Shown piece after piece: positions 1-11,200 of a stretch of DNA of 64,000 bases. The notes beneath the pieces are model-generated. The model was not told where the DNA came from. It saw nothing but the letters and a program-made list of their open reading frames with translations, and made no database searches. The DNA comes from Apostichopus japonicus (taxonomy: Eukaryota; Echinodermata; Holothuroidea; Aspidochirotida; Stichopodidae), in assembly GCF_037975245.1 (NCBI RefSeq), contig NC_092579.1:9419001-9483000 (forward strand), written 5' to 3'. A program made the translations under genes and the position numbers. Each line of letters begins with the position of its first letter. The stretch's first letter is position 1.

Positions 1-745
1 CCAACTTAAATAGCAATAAACAGACAAATATTGGCGGATGAACAACCGCGTCCAAAACAACTGCGATTTAATCATTAATGATAAAAACCCGAAACACTTT
101 TGGAAAATTAAAAAAAAAAAAAATATTAACCCCATTACAACACCAAACACAGGTAAAACAGACCAAGGCCTTAGAGATAACGTAGGTAACCTCATCACAA
201 AAACTCAAGACCAAATAAAGCTAATTGAATCGTACTTTAAAAGTATATTCAATATCTACGATGGCCCCCCATACGATATCAGCTGTAAACACGAAATAGA
301 CCGTACAATTATCAGTAATGCAACCAGCTTTAACACCAATCCATTAGGATGTCTCTACAAAAACATCCCTCTGCTCAATAAAATAGATATAAACAGTTGG
401 TATAGTGCCACTAAAACATGCATCCTCCACTGGTCCTGACAACATAAATGACCAAATGCCTAAAAACTCCCCTCCGATATTCATTAACTCTCATATTTTC
501 CCACTATTTAACGAACTCCTTACACTGGGTTATTTCCCAACCCCATGGAAATCCGCCAAAAAGATTTTAATACCGAAACTAAGTAAAGACCGCACCAAAA
601 TTCAAAACTATCGACCAGTTAGTCTCCTCCCAGCCTTAGGTAAGATTTTCGAAAGAATTATAGATAACCGCACCATAACCCACCTAGAGCAAATTAATCA
701 CCTTTCCCGTATCAATCGGGCTAATTCCGCGCACACAAATCTACA
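1..745 (+). pseudogene. Broken non-LTR retrotransposon reverse transcriptase, N-terminal part
   Basis: Two overlapping open frames (38-439 and 405-749) together read as the region before and at the start of a LINE reverse transcriptase. The second has the signature GPDNIN, then GYFPTPWKSAKKILIPK, then NYRPVSLLPALGKIFERI, which is typical of the fingers/palm start of Jockey/CR1-group enzymes. The frames are offset near position 390-405, so the copy is frameshifted. The element begins before the window. The similarity stops abruptly near 745, just after a degenerate segment where the palm normally continues, and no catalytic FADD motif follows. LINE copies usually lose their 5' end, so loss of the 3' half suggests interruption by another sequence or a deletion. 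Family assignment is from motifs only. Confidence 0.8.
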
Positions 746-2273
746 ATAAACCAAACTTTCTGCTTATCTTATTTTTTTAGCCTCTGAAGAAGATCCTGCT
801 AGGATCGAAACTTTTACACATTCTATTGCACAGGCTCTCTAGTGTATAAGCAGTTTGCTAACAGTTTTATTTTATTTTCATTCTGCTTATCTTTTAGGCA
901 GAACAAAGGTTTGTGAATCCTTTGTTCGTTTTAAAAGTTTTTTTTTCGGGTTTCTATTGTTCCTCTGAAGTTGCAAACTGACCAAAAACGAGGCCGATAG
1001 AGAGCGCTCGACGCATCTTGCCGGTCATACGTTATTTCAAAGCAGTCAAATCAAACCTTTCTTATTCATAACTGTTCTCCAGTTTCACGGTGTTGTTTCC
1101 TCGGAAATTGTATGCTAAGCGATAGAAGTGTTCAATGTTTTAATCGTAATTTTTTCTTCAAAAATGGAACGGAGGGTGCTAAAATACTGCCTGATACTGT
1201 TGTTTTAACTGGTTGTTGTATATTAATAGTTTTCAACCGCTCCGCGACATGAGCTATGCAGATTCAGGAAACGTTGCCTTGACCATTACTTTAGCAACAA
1301 GGCAATCAAAAGAATTAAGATCTTTTAAGGACTCAAAAATGTAGAATTTATATTCCAAAATGTTTCAATACCCAGAGAGAACAGTCTTCCTATGTGAAAT
1401 AAAGACATACAGATGCTCTATGTATGAGCACATGGACATATTCTTTGATCAGTTTGAGCAAGAAAAGCAGCTCTGTCACCCCTTTAATAATTAATGAGTT
1501 ACATGACATTGTTTTATTTTCACTATGAAACATTTTCACAAGTCACTGCCAAACCTAGAGTCATGTAGTATTAATCACTGAAAATAATGCCAATTTTAAG
1601 ACCATTTGAAGTTCAATAAAGGTGTACGTGTTGAGTTATCCTGTTTACAAGTACAGCATTTTGATCATCTCCCTCCGTTCCATTTTGAAGAAAAAAATAG
1701 CATTATTTCTCAACAGTTGCTGCGACGTTGTGGTTAGCAAGGACGTAGGAACCGGGGGCTGGGCTGGATCTAACTGCGCCAAGGTTCAATACAGGGGAAC
1801 TTGAAATGCAGCTATTGGTCAAGACAAATTGGTGGGGACACGGTTTATCATGTCCCCACTACTGAAAAAGTTGATGGGGACGCGTCCCGCTGTCCGCACC
1901 AGGATCTGCGCCCATGGTTTAGAGGCTGTTCATCCTGGAACGCCATTTTCATGCTCACTTATATGATGTGATATCTGCTGTTTGCTTAACAAATTCGAAT
2001 AATTGAAATGAGACTGAAATAAATAACTTTGATTTGTTTATTGTGCAATTCCCGACATTCTTTTCATTTCGAAAGACGCAGTTTCAAGTTCAGTACACTG
2101 AAGGTTTCGATTCTCTATCTGCCTTCAGTTTAGGTAAGATCTTGGGATATTCATCCCTAGATATCGCTGGATATTGCTAGAAATCCATACAGCACAGTGT
2201 TCTTGGAATGTCTTGGGATTTTTCGGGCCTGATCTTGGGAAATTGCAAAATCGGGAGTGGTTACACTCCATTT
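746..2273. other. Unclassified repeat-rich intergenic sequence
   Basis: No gene is recognisable. A short direct repeat (TTCTGCTTATCTT) occurs near 756 and again near 881, bracketing a hammerhead-like segment at 779-836. Around 1735-1915 there is a locally G/C-rich stretch with inverted GTGGGGACA / TGTCCCCAC sequences, which looks like the edge of an old repeat. The open frame at 1622-1804 has no protein-like composition and is probably chance. Confidence 0.5.
779..836 (+). other. Hammerhead-ribozyme-like remnant
   Basis: CTGAAGA (784-790) fits the hammerhead core CUGANGA. GATCCT (792-797) and AGGATC (801-806) form a perfect six-pair stem with a three-base loop, followed by GAAA (807-810). 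AGCCT (779-783) immediately before the core pairs with AGGCT (832-836), as stem I would. The expected NUH cleavage triplet before AGGCT is absent (the bases are CAC), and there is an extra unpaired A at 791. Hammerheads of this kind are known in Penelope-like elements and in some SINE-like retrozymes. This would be a decayed copy at best. Confidence 0.25.
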
Positions 2274-3493
2274 AGGTCAGTGCACGTATGGCAAACCGTT
2301 TTAACATTTACCTCGCAATTCGACTTAAGTCGAATACATTTCACTTAAGTGGAATTCAATATCACTTAAGCAGAATACTATTTAACTTACGTGGAATTCT
2401 ATTTCACTTAAGTGGAATACCATTCCACTTAAGCTTAATTGTATTTTACTTAAGCTGAATTCATCAACTTGTCACTGCATCTTACTTAAGCTTAATCTAT
2501 TTCACTTAAGGGGATTGTATTTCACTTAAGTGGAATTGTATTCTACTTAAGTGGATACAATTCCACTTAAGTGGAATTTCCTTTCTATTTCACTTAAGTG
2601 GAATACAATTCCACTTAAGTGAAATGTGATTGGATAGTCTATTTCACTTAAGTGGAATGTGATTGGCTAGTCTATTCCACTTAAGTGGAATGTGATTGGC
2701 TAGTACATTCAACGCCAAACTTTGCCCATGCCTTTGCGCGCCATTATAAACAACTTGCCGCGATTGTGCACAATGAATATCGGCTGTCCATCGGGATCCA
2801 GCTAGCACTTAACATCCGTGCAAGGTGAGTACGTAGGCCTACATACCTGACCTGGTACCAGATGAATACCATTACCAAAATAACATTACCGAACATTACC
2901 CTAAATTGTATTTATATATAAGCCACATATCAACACTTCCACTTAAGTGGAATTGTATTTTACTTTGGCAGAATAGAATTCCACTTAAGTGAAATTGACG
3001 AGCAAAAGATATTATTCCACTTAAGTGAAATTGTATTCCATTTAAGTGGAATACAATTCCACTTAAGTGGAAATGCATTCCACTTAAATGGAATTGTATT
3101 TCACTTAAGTGGAAATGCATTTCACTTAAGTGGAATTGTATTCCACTTAAGTGAAATAGATGGGCTATTTAGCTTAAGTGGAAATGTATTCCACTTAAGT
3201 GGAAATGTATTCCACTTAAGTGAAATACAATTCCACTTAAGTGGAATGCATTTCCACTAAAGTGAAATACAATTCCACTTAAGTGGGAGGCATATCCACT
3301 TAAGTGAAATAGAAATGTCCATTTCCACTTAAGAGAAATGGAATTCTACTTAAGGGATATTGAATTCCACTTAAGTGGAAAACATTTTACTTAAGTGGAA
3401 TAACATTTCACTTAAGTAGAATGTAAGTGAAATGTATTCGACTTAAGTCTAATTGCGAGGTAAATGTTAAAGGGCTTGCCATATGCACGACCT
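2274..3493. mobile_element. Foldback/TIR element with arrays of CACTTAAGTG palindromes
   Basis: The two ends are inverted copies. AGGTCAGTGCACGTATGGCAA at the left (from 2274) matches the reverse complement of the right end (to 3493), and the match continues through TTTAACATTTACCTCGCAATT and GACTTAAGTCGAATAC, about 70 bp in all. Inside the ends, both arms consist of repeats of the form TTCCACTTAAGTGGAA, about 35 CTTAAG cores in total. The arms are about 2320-2700 and 2936-3445, around a non-repetitive spacer (about 2705-2935). No open frame codes a transposase, so it is non-autonomous. No clear target-site duplication was seen. The structure resembles FB-type foldback transposons or long MITEs. 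Confidence 0.75.
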
Positions 3494-3908
3494 CTAGCAT
3501 CACTAATACACAGCCCGATCACTAGACTCGTTATCTATCGATGAAGTGGTGTGTTGCCGGATTTTGTCAAGGTTTTGGTACTACGGGCGAAGGTTATTGT
3601 TTAAGTTTTGTAACCCATCGGGAAGTGATAAGAGGGGTGGGACGTAGGGGTTGTGGGGGGTGGGTGGTGGGGCATTTTCACGCAGATTGGAACAATCTCA
3701 AGAAGTGATAGGTGCATCCGCCTGCCCCCCCCCCCCACGCACTACATGATATTCACAGGAGATGTGCTCAATTCTCCAATCACATGCGGAATTTATTTTT
3801 AGATTCATTGTATGAGTAACGGATCATATAGATCCTGGTCTAATACCGAAACGCATCGTGTTCCCGACGACTCGGTCGCGTTCCAGACCAGCCACAGTTG
3901 GTTTCATA
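3494..3908. other. Intergenic sequence, nothing recognised
   Basis: It contains a G-rich stretch (3634-3675) and a short C-run (3725-3737). I see no gene, RNA or transposon signature. Confidence 0.5.
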
Positions 3909-4257
<349 letters not shown>

Positions 4258-4265
<8 letters not shown>

Positions 4266-4648
4266 CGATTCTTCTTCAACTTTAGTCCTATTTCTAAACC
4301 CTTCGGGGGAAACTTCCATCAGCTTGTCATTTTGGATCGATGAAGCGTTCGGCACGTCGCTACCAGAATTGGAACAAACTTTTCTGTCTTCTTCTGCCTT
4401 CAGGAGGTTATCGTCTGGTAAGCCTTTCCTGATCTGGTAAGAGCTAGACTGTACTTAACTCGGAGGTGAGATGGAGGCTTTCATGTCCATAATGAGACTA
4501 GAGTAGGGATCTGAATCGGCTACAGGGGCTTGGGATTCCAATTTATTGTCTCTGTCTGATGTCTCGTCATCTTCCCAAGTCTCTTCCAAATTTAAGTCTT
4601 CTGGAGGTCTCTCGGTGAGCTGTACTATGGTGGACACCATAGGTGGTT
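4258..4648 (-). other. Possible exon or pseudogene of unknown family, open except for one stop
   Basis: On the minus strand a frame runs from an acceptor-like site (pyrimidine-rich tract ending GGACAG, exon from 4648) through an acidic, Ser/Glu-rich sequence (for example EETWEDDETSDRDN) to a TAA at 4457-4455. The same frame then stays open for about 65 more codons (for example [18 protein letters not shown] and [19 protein letters not shown]) until it runs into the TA microsatellite. Composition is protein-like, and a YSSL and a YQIR tyrosine motif are visible, but I do not recognise the family. It could be a terminal exon whose 3' UTR happens to be open, a pseudogene with one nonsense mutation, or chance. 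Confidence 0.25.
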
Positions 4649-5652
4649 CTGTCCATAAAAAGAGTATGAAAGAAAATTACTAGATAGGAATACACAAGCC
4701 ATGTAGACGTAAGAACTCTGCATAAAGTGTAGATCATGCATGTTACATTTGAAGACTCGAATGAGTCAACGATAGCCAGTAATTTTAAGGGCGAAAACGG
4801 ATTGCTTTTGGTGATAGGAGGGGGTGGGGGATTAACACTTTCTTGGTGGGAGGGAGTCAGAGCCACAGACAGAGATCTAAGAACATTTAATGATTTCCCT
4901 AACTTATGTAATGTCAAAAATGTCTATTTTTTTTATTATTATTATTTATAACCCATCTACTAGTGAAATGTCTAGTATTGTTGTATCAACTACAGTAGTT
5001 ACAGAATATTATTATAAAATGTAAAAAAAAAAAGGAAAAGGTTTTGATTGCAATAGATTTACAAGCTATATTACAATGGAAAGACATGAAGGAAAAATTC
5101 ATTAAAAAGATGATTTTAGAAACAAAGTTTAACAAACCTCAGTTAATTTGTTGTGAATGGTTGAAAAACAGTGCTATCAGACCAGGCTAGATTTTTTATG
5201 CCACTTTTAATTTGTACGGGAACGACCCATTAATTTGCCGAGGTTCATCGGTTTAGAGTGACAAGACTATATATTTAGTCTAATACTTTATCCATTTAGC
5301 TGAGTTCCTCAGATCCAGCACAAAATCACAAAAAGATATTTACCTGTCTCAAATGACATGTTTACAGTGGTAGTACAAATTTGTCAACTTTTGGATAGAT
5401 GGTGTTTAATTTTCTTTCAATGGGTGCAAGGGTGTTGTTGTTTTAATATCAAGTTAAAGGAACATGCTTTGGTTGAGTGAGAATTTATGTAAAGCAATGG
5501 GTTAACAAAACTTAACATTAACATGAAAGCCTGTTCTAGAAGAGTTGATAACATCATCAAGTTAGCCTTTAAAGGAACATATCGGAGGTTTAGCATATTT
5601 TAACAGTGAATAGCTTGGAACTGGATCAGCAGTGTGTGAGTTTAAAATCTCA
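4649..5652. other. Intergenic sequence, one weak second exon candidate
   Basis: Between about 4735 and 4910 the minus strand has another open stretch with a proline run and ITKSNPFSPLKLLAIVDSFES. It might be an upstream exon of the candidate at 4258-4648, but splice borders are not convincing. An ATT-rich tract lies at 4925-4950. The remainder (4950-5652) shows nothing. Confidence 0.3.
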
Positions 5653-6594
5653 AATTTAGTTTAGTTTAGTAGAAAAAAGGATCAGTAGGGACACTTAAGT
5701 CCCCATCAAGGACCCTATAAAGAGAGGGAAAAAACTGAAGACACAAACACTCAGATCCGATTACAATGCCTAAAGTGCTTGTCCAAAGCATACTTAAACA
5801 CATTGACACTACTTGCAAGTACAACTTTCTCAGGCAAACTATTCCACTCATTCACAACCCTATTAGAAAAAAAGTTATGCCGAATATTAATCCTACTATG
5901 CGACTTTTGAAGTTTAAGACAATGACCTCTTGTACAACTACTGTTTGCCAACATGAAAAAGTCAGTAAAGGATAAATTGTCGAAACCATACACAATCTTG
6001 AAAACCTGGATCAAGTCCCCACGTAACCTCCTAAGCTCCAGTGTGGTGAGATTCAACAGTTGTAACCGCCTATAATAAGGAACCCTCTTTAAGGAACTAA
6101 TCATCCTAGTAGCCCTCTTCTGGACATTTTCAAGTACTTCCTTATCCTTAGCAAAGTAAGGGTTCCAAGCCTGCACAGCATACTCCAGATGAGGCCTAAC
6201 CAACTGCTTATAAAGCCTAACTACGATGTCCTCTTTCAGAAAACTGAAGTTCCTCTTGATCATACCCAAAACCCTATTACCTCTTTTAGCAGCTTCAAGA
6301 CAATGTTTAGAAGGTTGCAGAGATGAGTCAATGTAGATACCTAGGTCTCTTTCAACAGAGACCTCCTCTAAATCCACACCATTAAGATTGTATGTAAACT
6401 TTTGGTTACTACTACCAATGTGCATTACCTTACATTTATCAATATTAAAAAGCATTTGCCACCCCTGAGACCAGGAAAAAACCTGATCCAAATCCATTTG
6501 AAACTTCTCATAATAGCTTTTGGAAGAGACCTCAGAATACAATTTAGTGTCATCAGCAAACTTCTTAGCTTTACACAAAATATCTCCGTCGAAT
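5653..6594 (-). mobile_element. CR1/L2-group LINE, 5'-truncated 3' half (copy 1)
   Basis: An open frame of about 280 codons (minus, 5751 to about 6594) encodes the C-terminal half of a reverse transcriptase. It has the catalytic FADDTKL motif, then [31 protein letters not shown] and [18 protein letters not shown], a series typical of CR1/L2/Rex1-group LINEs. It ends with a stop, a short 3' UTR containing the inverted repeat GGGACTTAAGTGTCCC, and a short TAAAC-type tail near 5655-5670. The upstream limit near 6594 is where similarity to copy 3 (20527-21640) ends. It lacks the endonuclease and the front of the RT, so it cannot be autonomous. Confidence 0.9.
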
Positions 6595-7096
6595 TCACAC
6601 CAATGTGTCAAAGGATGGATCATTCTTATCGTAATGGTGTAGGTTTGATATTTTTACGGATTTAAATATAAAATCATAGCCCTGCCCTTGTGAATGTAAA
6701 TATGTTGCAATTACCACCAATTCTGTTTTAGCGCAATTTGTCTCAGATTATTTCACCTTCAAATTGTCCTGGATGTGAAAAAGTTCCAGGACACTAGACA
6801 CTTAATAGGCATTAATTAATGGAAAATAGCATTCCAGTAACATAGACATGAACAACAACAAAAAACCAAAATGACATTTTATTCTCTTGCTCTCTCTCAA
6901 TCACATTCATTGTGTTCTTCTCGTCTAAAAAAACTTCAATAGAGCATAAAGCTTATTAGAAAAAAAGTTCAATGTAACCAGTTGATACGAATGTCATCAC
7001 GGTGTTGTTAATGTAATTTCTAAGTAGACATTCGGCATATGGTATATTCACTCAAACCTACACATCTCTCCTCCATCAGTTATTAACACAGTTTCC
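6595..7096. other. Intergenic sequence between two inverted LINE fragments
   Basis: AT-rich. I see no gene or repeat signature. Confidence 0.5.
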
Positions 7097-7435
7097 TACA
7101 TTTTGTATGGTTTGACAATTTATCCTTCACTGACTTTTTCATGTTAGCTAACAGTAGTTGTACCAAAGGTCATTGACGTTAACTCCAAAAGTTACAAAGT
7201 AGGATTAATATTCAGCATAACTTTTTTTCTAATAGGGTTGTGAATGAGTGGAACGGTTTGCCTGAGAAAGTTGTACTTGCAAGAAGTAAAAATGGATTAA
7301 AGAAAACTTTTGGACAAGCACTTTAAGCATTGTAATCGGGTCTGAGTGTTTGTGTTTTCTGTGTTTTTTCTCTCCTATAGGGTTCTTGATGGGGACTTAA
7401 GTGTCCCTCCTGATCCTTTTTCTACTAACCTTAAC
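7097..7435 (+). mobile_element. CR1/L2-group LINE, 3' end fragment (copy 2), opposite orientation
   Basis: It matches the reverse complement of the 3' end of copy 1, from the TTTGACAATTTATCCTTCAC region through AGGGTTGTGAATGAGTGGAA, the GGGACTTAAGTGTCCC inverted repeat and the terminal CTTTTTCTACTAA. It is in plus orientation, so copies 1 and 2 form an inverted pair about 500 bp apart. Small deletions break the frame. Confidence 0.88.
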
Positions 7436-8029
7436 TAGCCAAATATGCTGTTCAATTCAGGAGTAAGGACTGGAAAGGTAACTATATACGTAATATGTCT
7501 GACAATGATATGCAGCTCAATGCATAGTAAAGCCTTTAATATTGCTGCAGTAGCGACCGAATATGAAACACTGTTTAAGACACAGGATTATATGTAAAAT
7601 GTTGCACTTACACAACATCACAAAGTACACTTTGAACAATTCAAATTTAAAGGCGTTATACATGTCAAAACAACAATTTTAACATATGCATGCACAATTA
7701 TATTTATGAATAAGCAGATGCTAATTGAGACTACAAGAACATCCAAAAATTCTGCTTTAACTGGTTTGTAAATTTGATAACAAAAACGTAAAAAGTGGTA
7801 AATTTGACATATCAAAGGGTGATATCATCAGTCATCTTCCCATCTGACTTCTTTAAATCTCATATTAATAAAATTTAAATAGTCATAGCTGTAATCATTC
7901 CTTTAATTGGATATTACTTTTCATCGAACATCGATATTTCATCACGGCAGATCAAGAATTAACATCTTAAATTGCCTTCGTCTGTTCTTTCCCTTGTCCA
8001 TCAAAGACATGAACAATCATAGACCACTG
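7436..8029 (-). other. 3' flank / probable 3' UTR of OXSM
   Basis: This is downstream of the OXSM stop codon on the minus strand. ATTAAA (minus, 7907-7902), about 120 nt beyond the stop, is a possible polyadenylation signal, but the AT-rich context makes it weak. No other gene is visible. Confidence 0.35.
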
Positions 8030-8200
8030 TCATCTGACGCTTCCAATGCATAAAGAGGCATTGGTACCGCCAAACCCAAAAGAGTTTGTGAGTCCAATCC
8101 GTCTACCATCTCCCAGCCAAACCTGAGATTTATTAGGCACATAATTCAGATCAAATTCATCGTCTGTCTCTTCTAGATTAATTGTTGGAGGCAGCTGACC
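8030..8200 (-). CDS. OXSM: OXSM coding exon 12 (C-terminus and stop)
   Basis: It encodes [20 protein letters not shown], continues to [18 protein letters not shown], then IGSVR and TGA (8032-8030). The acceptor is CTTCCAG. The GFGGTN turn is the conserved end of the fold. Confidence 0.96.
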   Translation of the reverse strand, partial: GQLPPTINLEETDDEFDLNYVPNKSQVWLGDGRRIGLTNSFGFGGTNASLCIGSVR

Positions 8201-11200
8201 CTGGAAGAGAGGAAAATTGGAGATGAAAATAAAAAAATACTTTAGGGAGGAGTAGAAATAGTTTAAATAACTTCACAGTGGTACTAAAGATTATGTATGT
8301 ATGTATGTAGTTTAGATCCTCCTGCAAGCAGGAACTCGCGAAGAAGCCATCCGCAAGCTGACCGAAGTCAGTCTCTTACATTCATATTTAATGTCCATGA
8401 TTATGAATTGTCAATTGTCAACAACTCTGTAACTGGACGACATAAATTAATCTTTGAGTGACTCGAACTCGGGATCTTATGATTGAAAGGCACCGGCGCT
8501 AACCACTGAGCTAACACTCCAACCAGCAATCGATGCTCAATGTGAAGTGTAGATTTAAATTATATTTTAACACGGAAGATAATTAAGCTTATTATCACTT
8601 ACATGTTGACATGCTAGTACAGTGAATATTGCTTCTAATGCTCCAGCAGCACCTAACAGATGACCCGTCGCTCCTTTGGTGGAAGACACAGCCAGGTTGT
8701 TGGCATGGGAACCAAAGACAGACTTGATTGCCCGATTCTCAATTTCATCGCCTGTAGGAGAGGTGATGAAATACTTGTTTATCATCCAGTGCCACATTAA
8801 CAACCTCTGGTGATCCTACAGCACCATATTCTTTCCACATCCCCATTAAAGTGTGAATGCACAACCCAAAACTAGAAGTCTTTCTTGGCAGTGTTCACAG
8901 CAGTCTGTGACCTCAGGGGGATGCTTCACCTTTCAAGCCCCTTGAATTTGGGGGGCCTTAAGCACTGATCTGATCTTCCCATTGCATAATCTGGTACTGG
9001 GCATTTCCATGAAAAAGTGGACATGGGCTCAAAATATAAATTCTGCAATGACATCTTGTCATTGGTTAAATGTTGTTGTAAACATATCCAAGTTTGTTGA
9101 ATCAATATGATACCTACCGAAATATTGATTTTTATTGTAGAAATTTGCATATGAAGTGAAAGGATGCTTTAATGCAAATTTTGTACACAAATTATGAACA
9201 GAATTGTTTTTGCTCTCCTAAAAAACTTAATGGTGATACTTTACTGATTTGTTCATTTATTGCTTACATAGGGCACTAACTTCAGATATCACTACCAACC
9301 TTTTGAATATATAATCCAAAATAATCTATTTTTTGCTTTAATCAAACCTCTATTAGCTGATGTAACGTGAGTTACCAAAATAATGATTTTTTTTCCCCAT
9401 ACATAAAATATGTCACTATTAAAAATCTCATCATTAGATTTTGGTTTCTACTCATCATCCCGAAGTGTAAAACAAGTAAAGAAATGATGTGCACCCCACT
9501 ATGTTAAGTAGGGTAGGTGATGCAAATGGTAACGTGAGTTACCATGTAACGTGAGTTACCATGTAACGTGAGTTACCATACAATATAATCATGCTTATAA
9601 TGTAGACAATTATGCTACCAAGTCAAACTGAAGCTTCAAATGTGGTGCATAAACATGGCCAAAATATAATTGTTGGTTTTCACTATTTTATAATCATTGT
9701 TAATATTAGTGTTTACAAGGGTCCAAAAATCGTGAACCTGGAACCGGAGAGCCATCACCTGTCGGGTATCCGGGTAACCGAAAAATATTACCCTTGTGTA
9801 TCACGATTTTCAGGAAACTACATATCGAATGCTATACTAAATGAATTATATTCTCCAATGACAATGTTTTCATGTTCAAATAGGTGTAAGATAAGGTATA
9901 AACCCTTCCTCAACAATTTCTATTTGCTTTTGTTTCTTTCATTAACTTGTTAATAAATTAACATCACTACTAACATCGCACTGCCGCCGCTGCTTATGTT
10001 TGCTCTCCCATATAAATATCCAATTTAGCTCCTAATTTGGAATTAACGTTTAGTTAAAAACATTTGTGATTATTATTTTTTAGTTATCCCGTCTACTATC
10101 CATTAGTAACATCTCGTAAATGTCAGTCTTTCCTTTTATGAAATAAACAAATGAAAAAATAGTAATTGTGAGGATTCTTTCAATTTCTTTCAACATGGTA
10201 CCTAACACCACACTAAGTCAATGGGGTAATCTAGCCTAACCATCTGTTTATTTGTTGAAATTATGACGCAGTTATAAGATATCTATGGAATACTTATATT
10301 ATTGCTGTTATCTCCGACCACATGGTAGCCTCACACCACTCTAAGTCAATGGGAAAATCTTGCCTAACCATAGACCTATGAAAAAATAGTCAAACTTTGC
10401 ATAGGATTTGGGTAATAAGTTAGAAACCGGTAGTATCGCGTCGGGTGGGTACCTGGATACCGACGGTAGCAAGCTGTGTGTTTTTTCTGGGATAGATGGT
10501 GGTGTCTAACACTTCTGTTACACCTCATTCGAATCTAGGTCAGATTACCTGCATGAGACGTTTCTCTATGCGCGAGTCTTGACACCCTTTAAAGGGAATT
10601 TTGATTTTTGTACATTAAGCTAGGCCAGATATAAGAAAACAGGGGCTGCTAATGCTGTTAGACAGTGAGAGACCCCATTCTCATAGTAACCCATAACCAT
10701 ATAGATACATCCATGAAATATTACACTATACTATCACAGGGCCTCTTGAACCTCACCACTTGCAACAATGTCACACAATCTTTATCATTGATGTCAATTG
10801 TTTTGGCCATTTCCGCCAGTGTTCATTGGCTTTAATGTTGAATGATATGGAGCACTGTAGTGATTCCTACAGTATTTGAAACTGTAAATAAGTTTATAAC
10901 AGTTACTTTGTCTTACAAAGTGAATACAAGAAGTATTTTTATTAAGGCTTAAAACTGTACATAAGAATTAATAAGATTGAATTGTGTCAGCAACTTATAT
11001 TTTATGAACTGTTATGTGTGGACAAATTGTAACGTGAGTTACCGTAACGTGAGTTACCGAGTCTTGCATCATTTTTATGCAACTGGACAATGATATAGGT
11101 TTTTTTTGGCAACCTATATGTTTACTAGTAGGTAAGGTATAACTACCATATTTCACTTTTCTTTGAGTTCATTTAGTATGAGGACACTTTTTGAATAATA

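Noticed and set aside
2896-3120. Repetitive 74-codon frame with FHLSG repeats
   Set aside because: It is a read-through of the TTCCACTTAAGTGGAA repeats of the foldback element, and the period is not kept in frame elsewhere.
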